Assembly: GCA_017994695.1 (NCBI GenBank)
Contig: JAGOKF010000014.1
Coordinates: 1-62,019 of the forward strand
Length of the DNA: 62,019 nucleotides
Direction of reading: 5' to 3'
Source of the DNA: Myxococcota bacterium
GTDB taxonomy: Bacteria > Myxococcota_A > UBA9042 > DTJE01
Made by a program: the position numbers and the translations under genes. This document shows, in pieces, positions 1 to 6,972 of this stretch. The notes beneath the pieces were generated by a model, which saw only the letters and a list, made by a program, of their open reading frames with translations, made no database searches and was not told the DNA's origin. Positions within the stretch are counted from its first letter, which is position 1. Each line of letters begins with the position of its first letter.

Positions 1-1077
1 GGGGCCGACACCGGCCGGGACACGGTGAACCCGCCGACGGACACCGGGACCGACACCGGCCGGGACACGGTGACGCCGCCGACGGACAACGGGACGGACA
101 CCGTGACGCCGCCGACGGACAACGGGACCGATACCGTGACGCCGCCGACGGACAACGGGACCGATACCGTGACGCCGCCGACGGACAACGGGACCGACAC
201 GACCCAGCCCCCGACCGACACCGGCGTGGACCAGGGCACCGACCCGGGCACCACCCCGACCTGCGTGGACGAAGGCGCCCGGTCCTGCAAGGGCTACTTC
301 GAGTGCGCCGCGGACTGCCCGCAGGACCAGACCGGGAAAGCGTGCCGGCAGCAGTGCCAGTCCAACCTGTCGGTCCGGGGCCTGACGGACTACAACAACT
401 TCATCCAGTGCCTGCAGCGGAACTGCGCGAACGCCCAGACCGACGAGGAGTTCTACGCCTGCCTGGAGCAGAAGTGCATCTCCGAGTACTACCACTGCTT
501 CTGGGGCTGCCAGTACCAGAACTGCGCCACCCTGATCGGGTGCCTGACGTCCTGCCCCGAGGACAACCCCTCGACGCCGAACGTCAACGAGCGCAGCGAA
601 TGCATCGGCAACTGCTGGGGCGGCGCGACTCCCGAGGCCCAGCTGGACCTCCAGGCCGCCATCGACTGCACCTCGGCCCAGTGCCCCGTGTGCAACGTCC
701 AGAATCCCACGCCCCAGCAGGAGCAGGAGTGCGACACCTGCTGGAACGACGCGGCGAACGGCGTCTGCGCATCGAATTGGGAGAAGTGCGCGTCCTACGG
801 CACGAAGAAGTGCGGCGAGATGTTCACCTGCGTGTTCCAGACCTGCCAGGACAGCGCCTGCGTGCAGCAGTGCCTGCGGGACGGCACCAAGACCGCCGGG
901 CAGCTCTGGGACGCGATGATCCAGTGCATGTTCTCCGCCTGCGATATCTGCAACGTGGGGAACCCGACTCCCGAGCAGGAGACCGAGTGCAACAACTGCC
1001 TGAACCAGACGATCAACCAGGGCGGGGTCTGCGAGTCCCAGGCGAACGCCTGCATGAACGACCAGGCGGCCCAGTAG
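1..1077 (+). CDS. Cys-rich secreted protein with acidic tandem-repeat tether (5' partial)
   Basis: The reading frame is open from the first base, so the start and any signal peptide lie outside the window; the GTG at 25 is only an internal codon. Residues 1 to about 85 are a low-complexity Pro/Thr/Asp/Gly tether built of PPTDNGTDTVT units. The rest, about 275 residues, is densely Cys-rich and contains an internal duplication: two segments run from a Cys-containing helix through NPTP(Q/E)QE..EC to a Cys-terminated tail (about 660-800 and 910-1060). This layout matches the next gene, which has a clear lipobox, so I infer a surface or periplasmic lipoprotein held off the membrane by the tether. 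No enzymatic motif is visible and the Cys domain is not one I recognise. It is probably co-oriented with the gene at 1169. Confidence 0.8.
   Translation, partial: GADTGRDTVNPPTDTGTDTGRDTVTPPTDNGTDTVTPPTDNGTDTVTPPTDNGTDTVTPPTDNGTDTTQPPTDTGVDQGTDPGTTPTCVDEGARSCKGYFECAADCPQDQTGKACRQQCQSNLSVRGLTDYNNFIQCLQRNCANAQTDEEFYACLEQKCISEYYHCFWGCQYQNCATLIGCLTSCPEDNPSTPNVNERSECIGNCWGGATPEAQLDLQAAIDCTSAQCPVCNVQNPTPQQEQECDTCWNDAANGVCASNWEKCASYGTKKCGEMFTCVFQTCQDSACVQQCLRDGTKTAGQLWDAMIQCMFSACDICNVGNPTPEQETECNNCLNQTINQGGVCESQANACMNDQAAQ
31..207 (+). repeat. in-frame tandem repeat coding for PPTDNGTDTVT tether
   Basis: A 45-bp longer variant (31-75) is followed by four 33-bp units at 76-207, each starting ccgccgacggaca. 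The second and third standard units are identical, and the others differ by a few bases or in the last residues. The repeat preserves reading frame and encodes an acidic, lysine-free spacer. Copy number may vary between strains because the units are nearly identical. Confidence 0.9.
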
Positions 1078-1168
1078 GTCCCTGATCGTCGGTCACGGCT
1101 CTTTCCCAGGGGGGATCGGCGGCCTGGTCGGGCTGCCGGTCCCCCCCGGCCATTCCCGGGGGGCGACC

Positions 1169-1939
1169 ATGAGACGATGGCTGGCAGTGATGGCAATCAT
1201 CGGCGTGTTGCCGGGTTGCGACTCGGGGAACGACGCCTCGGACGCGGGCCTGGACAACGGCCGGGACGTCCCGGTGACGACGGACGTGGCCGACCCGGGC
1301 ACGGACCCGGGGGTTCCCGCCGACCCGGGGAGGGACCCCGGGGTTCCGGTCGATCCGGGCACGCCGGATCCCGGGCGGATCGACGTGCAGGACCCGGGGG
1401 CAGGGCAGGATCCGGGAACGAACGACGCAGCGCCTTCGTGTCCCCAGTCGGTCGGCGGCTCCAAGTGCCACGAAATCGCGGCCTGCGCGATCCAGTGCGC
1501 CGATCCGGCCTTCCAGGCGGCCTGTGCGGTCCAGCCCGAGACGGGGGCGACGGAGGCCTGGGAGGCCCTGCGGACCTGCATCGACACCGCGGCCTGCTCG
1601 CCGATCTTCCAGGCCGAGCAGTACACCCAGTGCGTGATCGATGCCTGCCGATCCCAGTTGACCGCCTGCTCCCCGAGTCCGGGGGGATCCTGCCGGGACA
1701 TCTGGAAGTGCCGGAAGGACTGCGATCCCGACGACGCGGCCTGCCCGGCCCGGTGCTTCGGCCTGGGTTCGCCCGAGGCCCAGGTGACCTGGATCGGCTA
1801 CAAGGAGTGCATCCTGGGAATCGAGTGCGCCGCGACCGACATCAACGCCAACGGCTGGCCGACCTGGACCTGCGAGGCCTACGGCCAGAACCACAACTGC
1901 CCGATCCAGGCCCAGGCCTGCTTCCCGCCAACCACCTGA
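1169..1939 (+). CDS. Cys-rich lipoprotein with DPG-repeat tether
   Basis: The 256-residue product starts with a short lipoprotein signal (lipobox LPGC, Cys17). The ATG at 1169 follows a GGGGGG ribosome-binding stretch. Residues 18 to about 85 are an Asp/Pro/Gly-rich low-complexity tether with repeated DPG units. The C-terminal 165 residues carry regularly spaced Cys pairs in the same style as the preceding partial gene (helix-like segments with C..xxC, a 'CRDIWKCRKDC' segment, and a C-terminal CPIQAQAC). The two are probably tandem paralogues. I infer an exported disulfide-bonded outer-membrane or surface lipoprotein of unknown function. Confidence 0.85.
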   Translation: MRRWLAVMAIIGVLPGCDSGNDASDAGLDNGRDVPVTTDVADPGTDPGVPADPGRDPGVPVDPGTPDPGRIDVQDPGAGQDPGTNDAAPSCPQSVGGSKCHEIAACAIQCADPAFQAACAVQPETGATEAWEALRTCIDTAACSPIFQAEQYTQCVIDACRSQLTACSPSPGGSCRDIWKCRKDCDPDDAACPARCFGLGSPEAQVTWIGYKECILGIECAATDINANGWPTWTCEAYGQNHNCPIQAQACFPPTT

Positions 1940-2190
1940 TCCCGAGGACCCTGTCCTGCCGCCGTCACGGACCCTCGCCGGCCGTCCCGGGATCTCCGGA
2001 TCCGTCTGGTGGGGCGTTGCCGCACCTGGTCATGCCGGACGATTGGGAACGGGGGGGTACCGGTGGAGCCCGCGGAGCCGGTCCAGATGAAAGGCATCAG
2101 GGTAGGCCGCCAGGGGCTCCGCGCCCGTCTGGCTTGCAGGCTTGGCGCCGTTCTGCAACAGTAGGGTCACCTTCTGGCGGAGGCGGGCGG

Positions 2191-2943
2191 ATGCGTTGGA
2201 TGAACCGCATGGTGTTCCTGGTAGTCCTGGGGATCGGGTTTTCCGCAGGGGCGGCGACGCTGGAAACACTCGGCGGCGAGAAATGGACAGGGGTCGTGGA
2301 ACAGGTGGAGGGGGAGGACCTGATCTTTCTCTGGCAGAAGTCCAAGGACCAGCCCGAGGAGGTCCGGAAACAGAAGGGGGACTTCGCCTTCCAGGCCCAG
2401 GGGCACCAGGTGGAGGCCCGCCGGATCCCCATCCAGGCCGTCGCCCGGGTGGACGGCGTGGCGGCCGACCGCTTCCCGGCCCTCTTCCGGTACAACCTCT
2501 TCTTCCGGATCTTCCAGGTGTTCCAGGCGAACATCGTCCGGGCCACGGCCATCGGGACCTTCGTGGCCCAGGTCAAGTCGATGATGGCCCTGATGGTGGG
2601 GATCCTGGTGCTGGTTCCGGCGCTGCTGATTTTCGCCTCCGTGCTGCTTCCCGGCGAGCGCCTGGGGATTTTCGGTGCGGTGATCTTTTCCGGAGTGCTG
2701 ACGGTGCTGGGCTTCGGGATTGCCATGGGCATGGGCATGGCGACCGCGGCCTGGCCCTTCATGGGGAGCCCCGGGGCCCAGGTGGGGGCAAGCGTCCTGG
2801 TCATCCTGGTCGCGGGGGGAGTGATCCACGCGGCGACCTCCCACTCCTTCTGGCAGGGACTGGCCTTCCTGGTCGCGTGGGGCGCGTCGCTGGTCCTCAG
2901 CGGGAGCCTCGGGTCCCTGGTGACCCGGGGGATCAGTTCCTAG
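2191..2943 (+). CDS. exported/inner-membrane protein of unknown function
   Basis: The start at 2191 follows a purine-rich GGCGGAGGCGGGCGG run; a longer upstream frame has no support. The 250-residue product has an N-terminal signal-like segment (residues 5-25, ending in AGAA). A soluble stretch of about 100 residues follows, rich in Trp, Lys and Glu. Then come four hydrophobic segments: roughly residues 130-152, 157-183, 198-216 and 221-242. The soluble part looks like a small beta domain ('GEKWTGVVEQVEGEDLIFL') that would sit outside the cytoplasm if the signal is cleaved. I do not recognise the family. The gene converges on, and overlaps by 11 nt, the receiver-like gene on the other strand. 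Confidence 0.75.
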   Translation: MRWMNRMVFLVVLGIGFSAGAATLETLGGEKWTGVVEQVEGEDLIFLWQKSKDQPEEVRKQKGDFAFQAQGHQVEARRIPIQAVARVDGVAADRFPALFRYNLFFRIFQVFQANIVRATAIGTFVAQVKSMMALMVGILVLVPALLIFASVLLPGERLGIFGAVIFSGVLTVLGFGIAMGMGMATAAWPFMGSPGAQVGASVLVILVAGGVIHAATSHSFWQGLAFLVAWGASLVLSGSLGSLVTRGISS

Positions 2944-3589
2944 ACCGGGCCTCGGGGTCTTCGACGGCGGGACCCTGGAGGGCCGACTCCTCCGATTCCC
3001 GCAGCAGGCGTTCCAGTTCCTCCCGGATCAGGCTCTCGGCCAGTTCGGGGACCACCTCCCGGACCGTCCGCTGAATCCACTCCCGAAGGGTGGTCTCCAG
3101 CAGGGTCCGGACCTCGCCGCGGACCAGGGCCTGGAGGTCGCCCACCGGCGGCGACGGGTCGGAGGGCACCGGTGGGATCTCCCGGGCGGGAACCGCGCCG
3201 GGACGGGTCGGACCCGGGGCAACGGACGCCGCTCCGTCCCGGGAAGCGGGCCCCAGGGGAGGGAGGGCCTCCAGGAGGTCCGTGGCGGAGAAGGGGAGGG
3301 GAACCATCCGCATCCGGGGCCCCGCCGGGGCGGGAAGGGGCCGCCTGCCGGAACAGACGACCAGGGCCGGAATGCCGGGCAACAGGCGGTCCAGGGAGGC
3401 CGCGTCGAGGCCGCTGCCCTCGAGGTCCTCGTCGGTGGTGATCACGGCTCCGGGAAGGCGATCCGCGACCGCGGCCCGAAGCGCCGCCAGGGTCTCCACG
3501 ACCTGGGGCCGGTCGCCCCTCCGGGCCAGGACGACCCGGACCATCGCCTGCACGCCTCGATTCCGGGACCAGAGGACCGTCGGAGCCAT
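2933..3589 (-). CDS. degenerate response-regulator (receiver-like) protein
   Basis: The N-terminal 110 residues alternate beta-strand and helix in receiver-domain order, starting VRVVLARRG. The conserved switch Lys of the KPF motif is replaced (LPFSATDLLEAL), and no unambiguous phospho-acceptor Asp can be placed. A Pro/Ala-rich linker leads to a C-terminal amphipathic helix containing VVPELAESLIREELERLL. That helix is typical of deltaproteobacterial response regulators. I infer a phosphorylation-independent receiver. I prefer ATG 3589, which has a GGGATGAG upstream; an alternative ATG at 3604 lies only about 5 nt past the rnpB 3' end. The gene may be co-transcribed with rnpB. Confidence 0.7.
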   Translation of the reverse strand: MAPTVLWSRNRGVQAMVRVVLARRGDRPQVVETLAALRAAVADRLPGAVITTDEDLEGSGLDAASLDRLLPGIPALVVCSGRRPLPAPAGPRMRMVPLPFSATDLLEALPPLGPASRDGAASVAPGPTRPGAVPAREIPPVPSDPSPPVGDLQALVRGEVRTLLETTLREWIQRTVREVVPELAESLIREELERLLRESEESALQGPAVEDPEARSRN

Positions 3590-3608
3590 CGTCTCATCCC
3601 GCATGGGG

Positions 3609-3990
3609 CCGGTCAGGGCGGCCCGTAAGCCGGGTTCTGTCCGAGGGTCCCGTCGCCGGGAACCTCGTGGCGATCATTCCTCTCGGGCGAGGCTTCCGCC
3701 TCGCCTCCAGCGGCCTGACCCGGGGTCTCGGACGGGCCATCCTTCCCCTGTTCGGCCTTGCTCCGGGTGGGGTTTGCCGGCGTCCCCGTCACCGGGGACG
3801 CCCGTGGGCTCTTACCCCACGGTTTCACCCTTGCCGGCCGCCCCGAAGGGGACCGGCGGTCCGGTTTCTGTGGCACTGTCCCTGGGGTTGCCCCCGCCGG
3901 GATTGGCCCGGCACCCTGCCCTGCGGAGCCCGGACTTTCCTCCAGGAACCCCGAAGGGTTCCCGGCGACCGCCAGGACCGCCCTGACCGG
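3609..3990 (-). ncRNA. rnpB: RNase P RNA, bacterial type A
   Basis: This is the catalytic RNA of RNase P, which matures tRNA 5' ends. On the minus strand the 5' conserved block GAGGAAAGTCCGGGCTCC lies at 3925-3942, and the 3' conserved block ACAGAACCCGGCTTA at 3626-3640. The ends pair as helix P1: GGTCAGGGCGG near 3989 with CCGCCCTGACC near 3611. The length of about 380 nt fits type A. Strong internal hairpins with TTCG-type loops are visible, for example near 3950. The exact ends are estimated from P1. Confidence 0.95.
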
Positions 3991-3997
3991 CGTACCT

Positions 3998-4003
3998 AGG
4001 ATA
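3998..4003 (-). promoter_or_regulatory. -10 element of rnpB
   Basis: Minus-strand TATCCT lies about 8 nt upstream of the inferred 5' end of RNase P RNA, the expected distance for a sigma70 -10 element. No good -35 is visible at the usual spacing. Confidence 0.5.
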
Positions 4004-4247
4004 TCATGTCTGCGGGGAATCGGCCCGGCGGCTTGGACACCTGACCGGCCCTCCAGGGAGGCACGAGGCGGTGAGGATCCCTTTGTTCCCGGAACGGCAT
4101 GTCCCCGGGGAACGTCCCGATCCTGGGGGACTCTCCGGGGATGGCGGTTGCGGGACCGTCCCCGGCCGGTTCGGTGGGGGACGGGCTCCTGCGGAACACG
4201 GCATCGGGTCGTCCCGGTTTCGTCCTTCGGTGCGAAGGGCCGGCCGG

Positions 4248-4922
4248 ATGGTCCGATGCATCGTGCTTGCCGGGATGGTCGGCGCCTGTGCCCCGCCGCG
4301 GGAAGCGGTGCGGCGGGAAACGGCCCTCGGTCACCCGTTGGCTGCGCCCCGGGAGGGCCTGGCAGTCGCCGTCCACGGGGACCTCCAGGGGCCGGCGTCC
4401 GGGGACCGGTCTTCCGAATCGGGGCGGACGCGGCGAGCGGGGGGGCAGGAGGAATCGCGTGGTTCCGCGCCTCCCTCCCTCTCGGCGACGGCTCCGGCGG
4501 GCGGGGATGCGGCGGCCTCCCTGATGTCCTCGGCGAGGCGCCTGCTGGGCATCCGGGGGTCCTTCGACCAGCGATCCTTCCTGGGGCATCTGCTGCGGGT
4601 CTGCGACCTCCTGCCTGCCGGTGCGGGGAGCCAGGACTGGACCGCCGGGATGTCCCTGAAGAGGGCCCGGGAGTCGGGGACCCTGGGCGCCGTCGACCGG
4701 GCGGTTCCCGGTCACCTGCTGTTCTTTCCCTGCGAGGGGCGTTGCGGACCGATGGAGGCCGACGGGATCGGGGCCTGCGTGGTGATGGAGGCCGGTCCCG
4801 GGGGGGGGCGCTGCATCGGATACCTCCAGGGAGAGGTCCGGTGGCTTCGCTTCGGACAGTGGGACTCCCGGGACCTGGAGATCGGCAGGGTGGAGGGGTC
4901 CTCGCCTCCCCTGGAGCCGTGA
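4248..4922 (+). CDS. putative lipoprotein, possibly a diverged NlpC/P60- or CHAP-like domain
   Basis: ATG 4248 gives a 224-residue product with a short signal and a possible lipobox (VGAC, Cys14). The upstream extension of the frame to 4071 has no signal character and is probably not translated. A Gly/Ser/Ala-rich linker precedes a compact C-terminal domain, about residues 90-220. There the order 'LLG ... F...LL..C..LP ... S ... AVPGHLLFF ... GACVVMEAG ... GYLQGEVRW' resembles the secondary structure and PGD-L-FF turn of NlpC/P60 or CHAP peptidoglycan amidases. The canonical DCSG catalytic Cys motif is not present, so the resemblance is an inference and enzymatic activity is doubtful. Confidence 0.6.
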   Translation: MVRCIVLAGMVGACAPPREAVRRETALGHPLAAPREGLAVAVHGDLQGPASGDRSSESGRTRRAGGQEESRGSAPPSLSATAPAGGDAAASLMSSARRLLGIRGSFDQRSFLGHLLRVCDLLPAGAGSQDWTAGMSLKRARESGTLGAVDRAVPGHLLFFPCEGRCGPMEADGIGACVVMEAGPGGGRCIGYLQGEVRWLRFGQWDSRDLEIGRVEGSSPPLEP

Positions 4923-4932
4923 CCCGGTTCGG

Positions 4933-4967
4933 CCAGGAGACCCGGTGAGGTGTTCCGGGCCTCCTGG
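4933..4967 (+). terminator. bidirectional hairpin between convergent genes
   Basis: CCAGGAGACCCGG at 4933-4945 and CCGGGCCTCCTGG at 4955-4967 form a 13-bp stem with one A.C mismatch and a 9-nt loop. It sits between the stop codons of the convergent genes ending at 4922 and 5016. There is no U-tract, so it may be a processing or Rho-assisted structure rather than a classical intrinsic terminator. Confidence 0.55.
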
Positions 4968-5015
4968 ATTCCCGTTGCCGGTGAAATCCCTCCGTCGAGG
5001 GGGTGGTTCGCGGTC

Positions 5016-5660
5016 CTAGCCCAGCAGCGGAAGAACCCCCTCGAGGATCCGGGACGCGACCTCCCCGACGGCGAGCGTCCCGTCCACCTCCAGGAGGCGC
5101 TTCGGAGGCCGCATCTCGAGGGCCTGCCGGTAGCCCTTCTCCACCTTCCGGAGGGTCTCCAGGTCCTCGAAGACGTCGAACCCCGGCCGCGAGTTCCGCA
5201 GGCGGGACATCGCCACCTCCGGCGGGACGTGGATCATCACCACCAGGTCCGGGTCGGGGGCCAGGGAATTGGCGTGCCGGATGAACGGCCAGGGGGTCTT
5301 CAGGGACTGGTAGGCCAGGGAAGACCACAGGTAGCGATCCGAGACGACCACCCATCCCTCCCGGACCAGGGGAAGAATTTCCGTCGCCAGGTGGTCCATC
5401 CGGTCTGCGGCGAAGAGCAGGGCCAGGGAGGCGGCATCGAAGGGCCTGGGACGGCCCAGGACGTCCTGGCCCGTGATCCGGCCCCGGAGGACCTGGCGGA
5501 TGCACAGGCCCACCGGTCCCGAACTGGGTTCTGCGGTCTGGTGCACCCGGAGGTCCGGCCGGTGCCGGGCGATCCCCTCGGCCAGGATGCGCAACTGGGT
5601 CGTGGTCCCCGCCCCGTCGATTCCCTCCAGCACCAGGAAGCGGCCCTCTGCCGTCGTCAT
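5016..5660 (-). CDS. tmk: thymidylate kinase
   Basis: It phosphorylates dTMP to dTDP with ATP in the cytoplasm. The 214-residue length is usual for the family. The P-loop LEGIDGAGTTTQ is at the N-terminus, the DR.(Y/W) substrate motif appears as VVSDRYLWSSLAYQ, and the helical lid region follows. ATG 5660 has GGAGGA upstream and overlaps the stop of the preceding LolB-like gene by 4 nt (ATGA), so it is translationally coupled. It is the third gene of the rpoZ-lipoprotein-tmk operon. A longer in-frame start at 5744 would lie inside the upstream gene and lacks support. Confidence 0.93.
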   Translation of the reverse strand: MTTAEGRFLVLEGIDGAGTTTQLRILAEGIARHRPDLRVHQTAEPSSGPVGLCIRQVLRGRITGQDVLGRPRPFDAASLALLFAADRMDHLATEILPLVREGWVVVSDRYLWSSLAYQSLKTPWPFIRHANSLAPDPDLVVMIHVPPEVAMSRLRNSRPGFDVFEDLETLRKVEKGYRQALEMRPPKRLLEVDGTLAVGEVASRILEGVLPLLG

Positions 5661-6445
5661 TCCGGGTCCTCCGTGCAGGGCATCGGGACCGCCGATCCGG
5701 GGCATTCCACCTGGAAGTCCTCTGGGGCGATCTCGGGGTTCCATTCTACGTCACGGAGCCGCAACCGGACCCAGTCGTCGCCCGACCGGATCCGGATGGA
5801 GTCCGGCCCGTTCTCCGACTGCTCGGCCTCCCATTCCAGGGGCCGGGCGCCCCGCCGGTGATCCTCGAACCGCCGGTAGCGGCCCCCGGGGTCGATCCAG
5901 ACCCGCTGGAACGATCCCGGCCCGGTCGAAGCGTGGAGGCGCCAGGCACCCACCCGGCGGTCGAATTCCAGGTCCCAGCCCCCTTCCGGCGCCCCCACGG
6001 GAGGTCTTCCCAGCAGGGCCTCGCAGGTGGATCGGAGGTCCCATCCCGGCGGGATCAGCATTCCCAGGTTGCGAGGGCACGAAGGACCCCGGTGGCAGGG
6101 TTCGCCCCGCTGCTTCCACAGGACTTCCCGGGAATCGGCCAGTAGCGTGGCGACCCAGAGGTCGGTGACGGTCCAGGCGTCGATCCGAAGGCGCCCTTCC
6201 CGCCGCACCAGCAGCGTGGCCCGCCCCGCGAGTCGGGAACCCCGGACCCGTCCCTCGACGCGGGCCTCGGCCGCAAGGGACTCCCGTGGCCGGACGGCCG
6301 CATCGGCCCGTTCCAGCAGCGACTGGGGGTCCGTTTCGACGACTTCGGGAATCGGGTGGAGGGTGGGAGCGCATCCCGCCAGCAGGACGCCTCCCGTCGC
6401 GAAGGGCAGGAGGATCCCCCCCAGGGACGGGAGGAGCCGGGTCAT
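5657..6445 (-). CDS. outer-membrane lipoprotein, LolB/LolA-like fold candidate
   Basis: The 262-residue product has a lipoprotein signal with lipobox LAGC (Cys25). The mature part alternates short beta-strands rich in Arg, Trp and Val ('[31 protein letters not shown]', here only described by position, residues 60-92). A basic and aromatic C-terminal half follows. The pattern of a helix and then repeated strands ending in a '[12 protein letters not shown]' segment is like LolB and DUF4292-type outer-membrane lipoproteins, which form a half-barrel for lipid or lipoprotein handling. This is a fold-level guess. It overlaps rpoZ and tmk by 4 nt on each side, so all three are translated from one message. 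Confidence 0.7.
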   Translation of the reverse strand: MTRLLPSLGGILLPFATGGVLLAGCAPTLHPIPEVVETDPQSLLERADAAVRPRESLAAEARVEGRVRGSRLAGRATLLVRREGRLRIDAWTVTDLWVATLLADSREVLWKQRGEPCHRGPSCPRNLGMLIPPGWDLRSTCEALLGRPPVGAPEGGWDLEFDRRVGAWRLHASTGPGSFQRVWIDPGGRYRRFEDHRRGARPLEWEAEQSENGPDSIRIRSGDDWVRLRLRDVEWNPEIAPEDFQVECPGSAVPMPCTEDPE

Positions 6446-6666
6446 TCGCCCTTCTTCGGGAGCTTCAGGATTTCCCGGACGTCCCGGCGGAACCCGACCT
6501 TTCCGGCGGCGATTTCCCGCAGGGCCGTCACGGTTTCCTTGTTGCCCGACTCCACCAGGGGCTGGTGTTCGTCCAGGAGCATCCTGGCCCGCTTGGCGGC
6601 GAGCAGGGAGAGGGCGAAGCGATTGTCCACCGCGTCGAGGCAGTCCTCGATGGTCACCCGTGCCAT
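6442..6666 (-). CDS. rpoZ: RNA polymerase omega subunit
   Basis: The 74-residue product assists RNA polymerase assembly. The family pattern is clear: an N-terminal [10 protein letters not shown], then the [18 protein letters not shown] helix, and a short basic tail (LKLPKKGE). It is the first gene of a three-gene operon with 4-nt overlaps, and a near-consensus promoter lies 21 nt upstream of the start codon. It has GGAGGTG as ribosome-binding site. Confidence 0.95.
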   Translation of the reverse strand: MARVTIEDCLDAVDNRFALSLLAAKRARMLLDEHQPLVESGNKETVTALREIAAGKVGFRRDVREILKLPKKGE

Positions 6667-6686
6667 GGCGTCACCTCCGGGGGCGA

Positions 6687-6715
6687 ATGATGGGGAAGAT
6701 CCCGAGGAAAGTCAA
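6687..6715 (-). promoter_or_regulatory. sigma70-type promoter of rpoZ operon
   Basis: On the minus strand TTGACT (6715-6710) and CATCAT (6692-6687) are separated by 17 nt, just upstream of rpoZ. It would drive rpoZ, the LolB-like gene and tmk. Confidence 0.65.
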
Positions 6716-6725
6716 CGGACAACCG

Positions 6726-6848
6726 GGGGACAGTCACCTGTTTGTCGCACCGAACCGCCCGGACCTTCAGCGATTACTTGATGAGGAACGGGGGACAGGC
6801 ACCTGTTCGAAGAGGAAGGCGAGTCGCAACAGACAGGTGACTGTCCCC
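6726..6848 (+). repeat. cluster of three REP-like GGGGACAG.CACCTGT elements
   Basis: Two direct copies (6726-6746, ggggacagtcacctgtttg; 6790-6808, ggggacaggcacctgttcg) and one inverted copy (6828-6848) lie in the intergenic region between rpoZ and the GH57-like gene. The outer copies form a long inverted repeat, including the adjacent gtcgca/tgcgac. The core GGTGCCTGTCCCC type is known from REP elements mobilised by TnpA-REP (RAYT) transposases; no such transposase is in this window. The rest of the 306-nt gene-free stretch 6667-6972 holds the rpoZ promoter and a possible -10 TATCAT at 6937-6942 for the next gene. Confidence 0.75.
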
Positions 6849-6972
6849 GGAGGGAAGGTGACCGCCGGGCGTGGGCCGGGGACGGCGACCGGGAACGCCT
6901 CGGCGGCGTGGCGATGCGGGAGAATCGCGGATCGACTATCATCGGCGTCGAGTCCGGGCTGCGAGGTGGAGT

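Noticed and set aside
31-207. CRISPR-like direct repeats
   Set aside because: The repeats are contiguous, keep reading frame and have no unique spacers; they encode a tether.
2933-3589. A normal phosphorylated response regulator
   Set aside because: The switch Lys is lost (LPF instead of KPF) and the acceptor Asp cannot be placed.
3613-5505. Long minus-strand open frame (about 630 codons) across rnpB, the 4248 lipoprotein and part of tmk
   Set aside because: It runs through the conserved RNase P RNA and the opposite strand of a lipoprotein gene, has biased Arg/Pro composition, and shows no domain.
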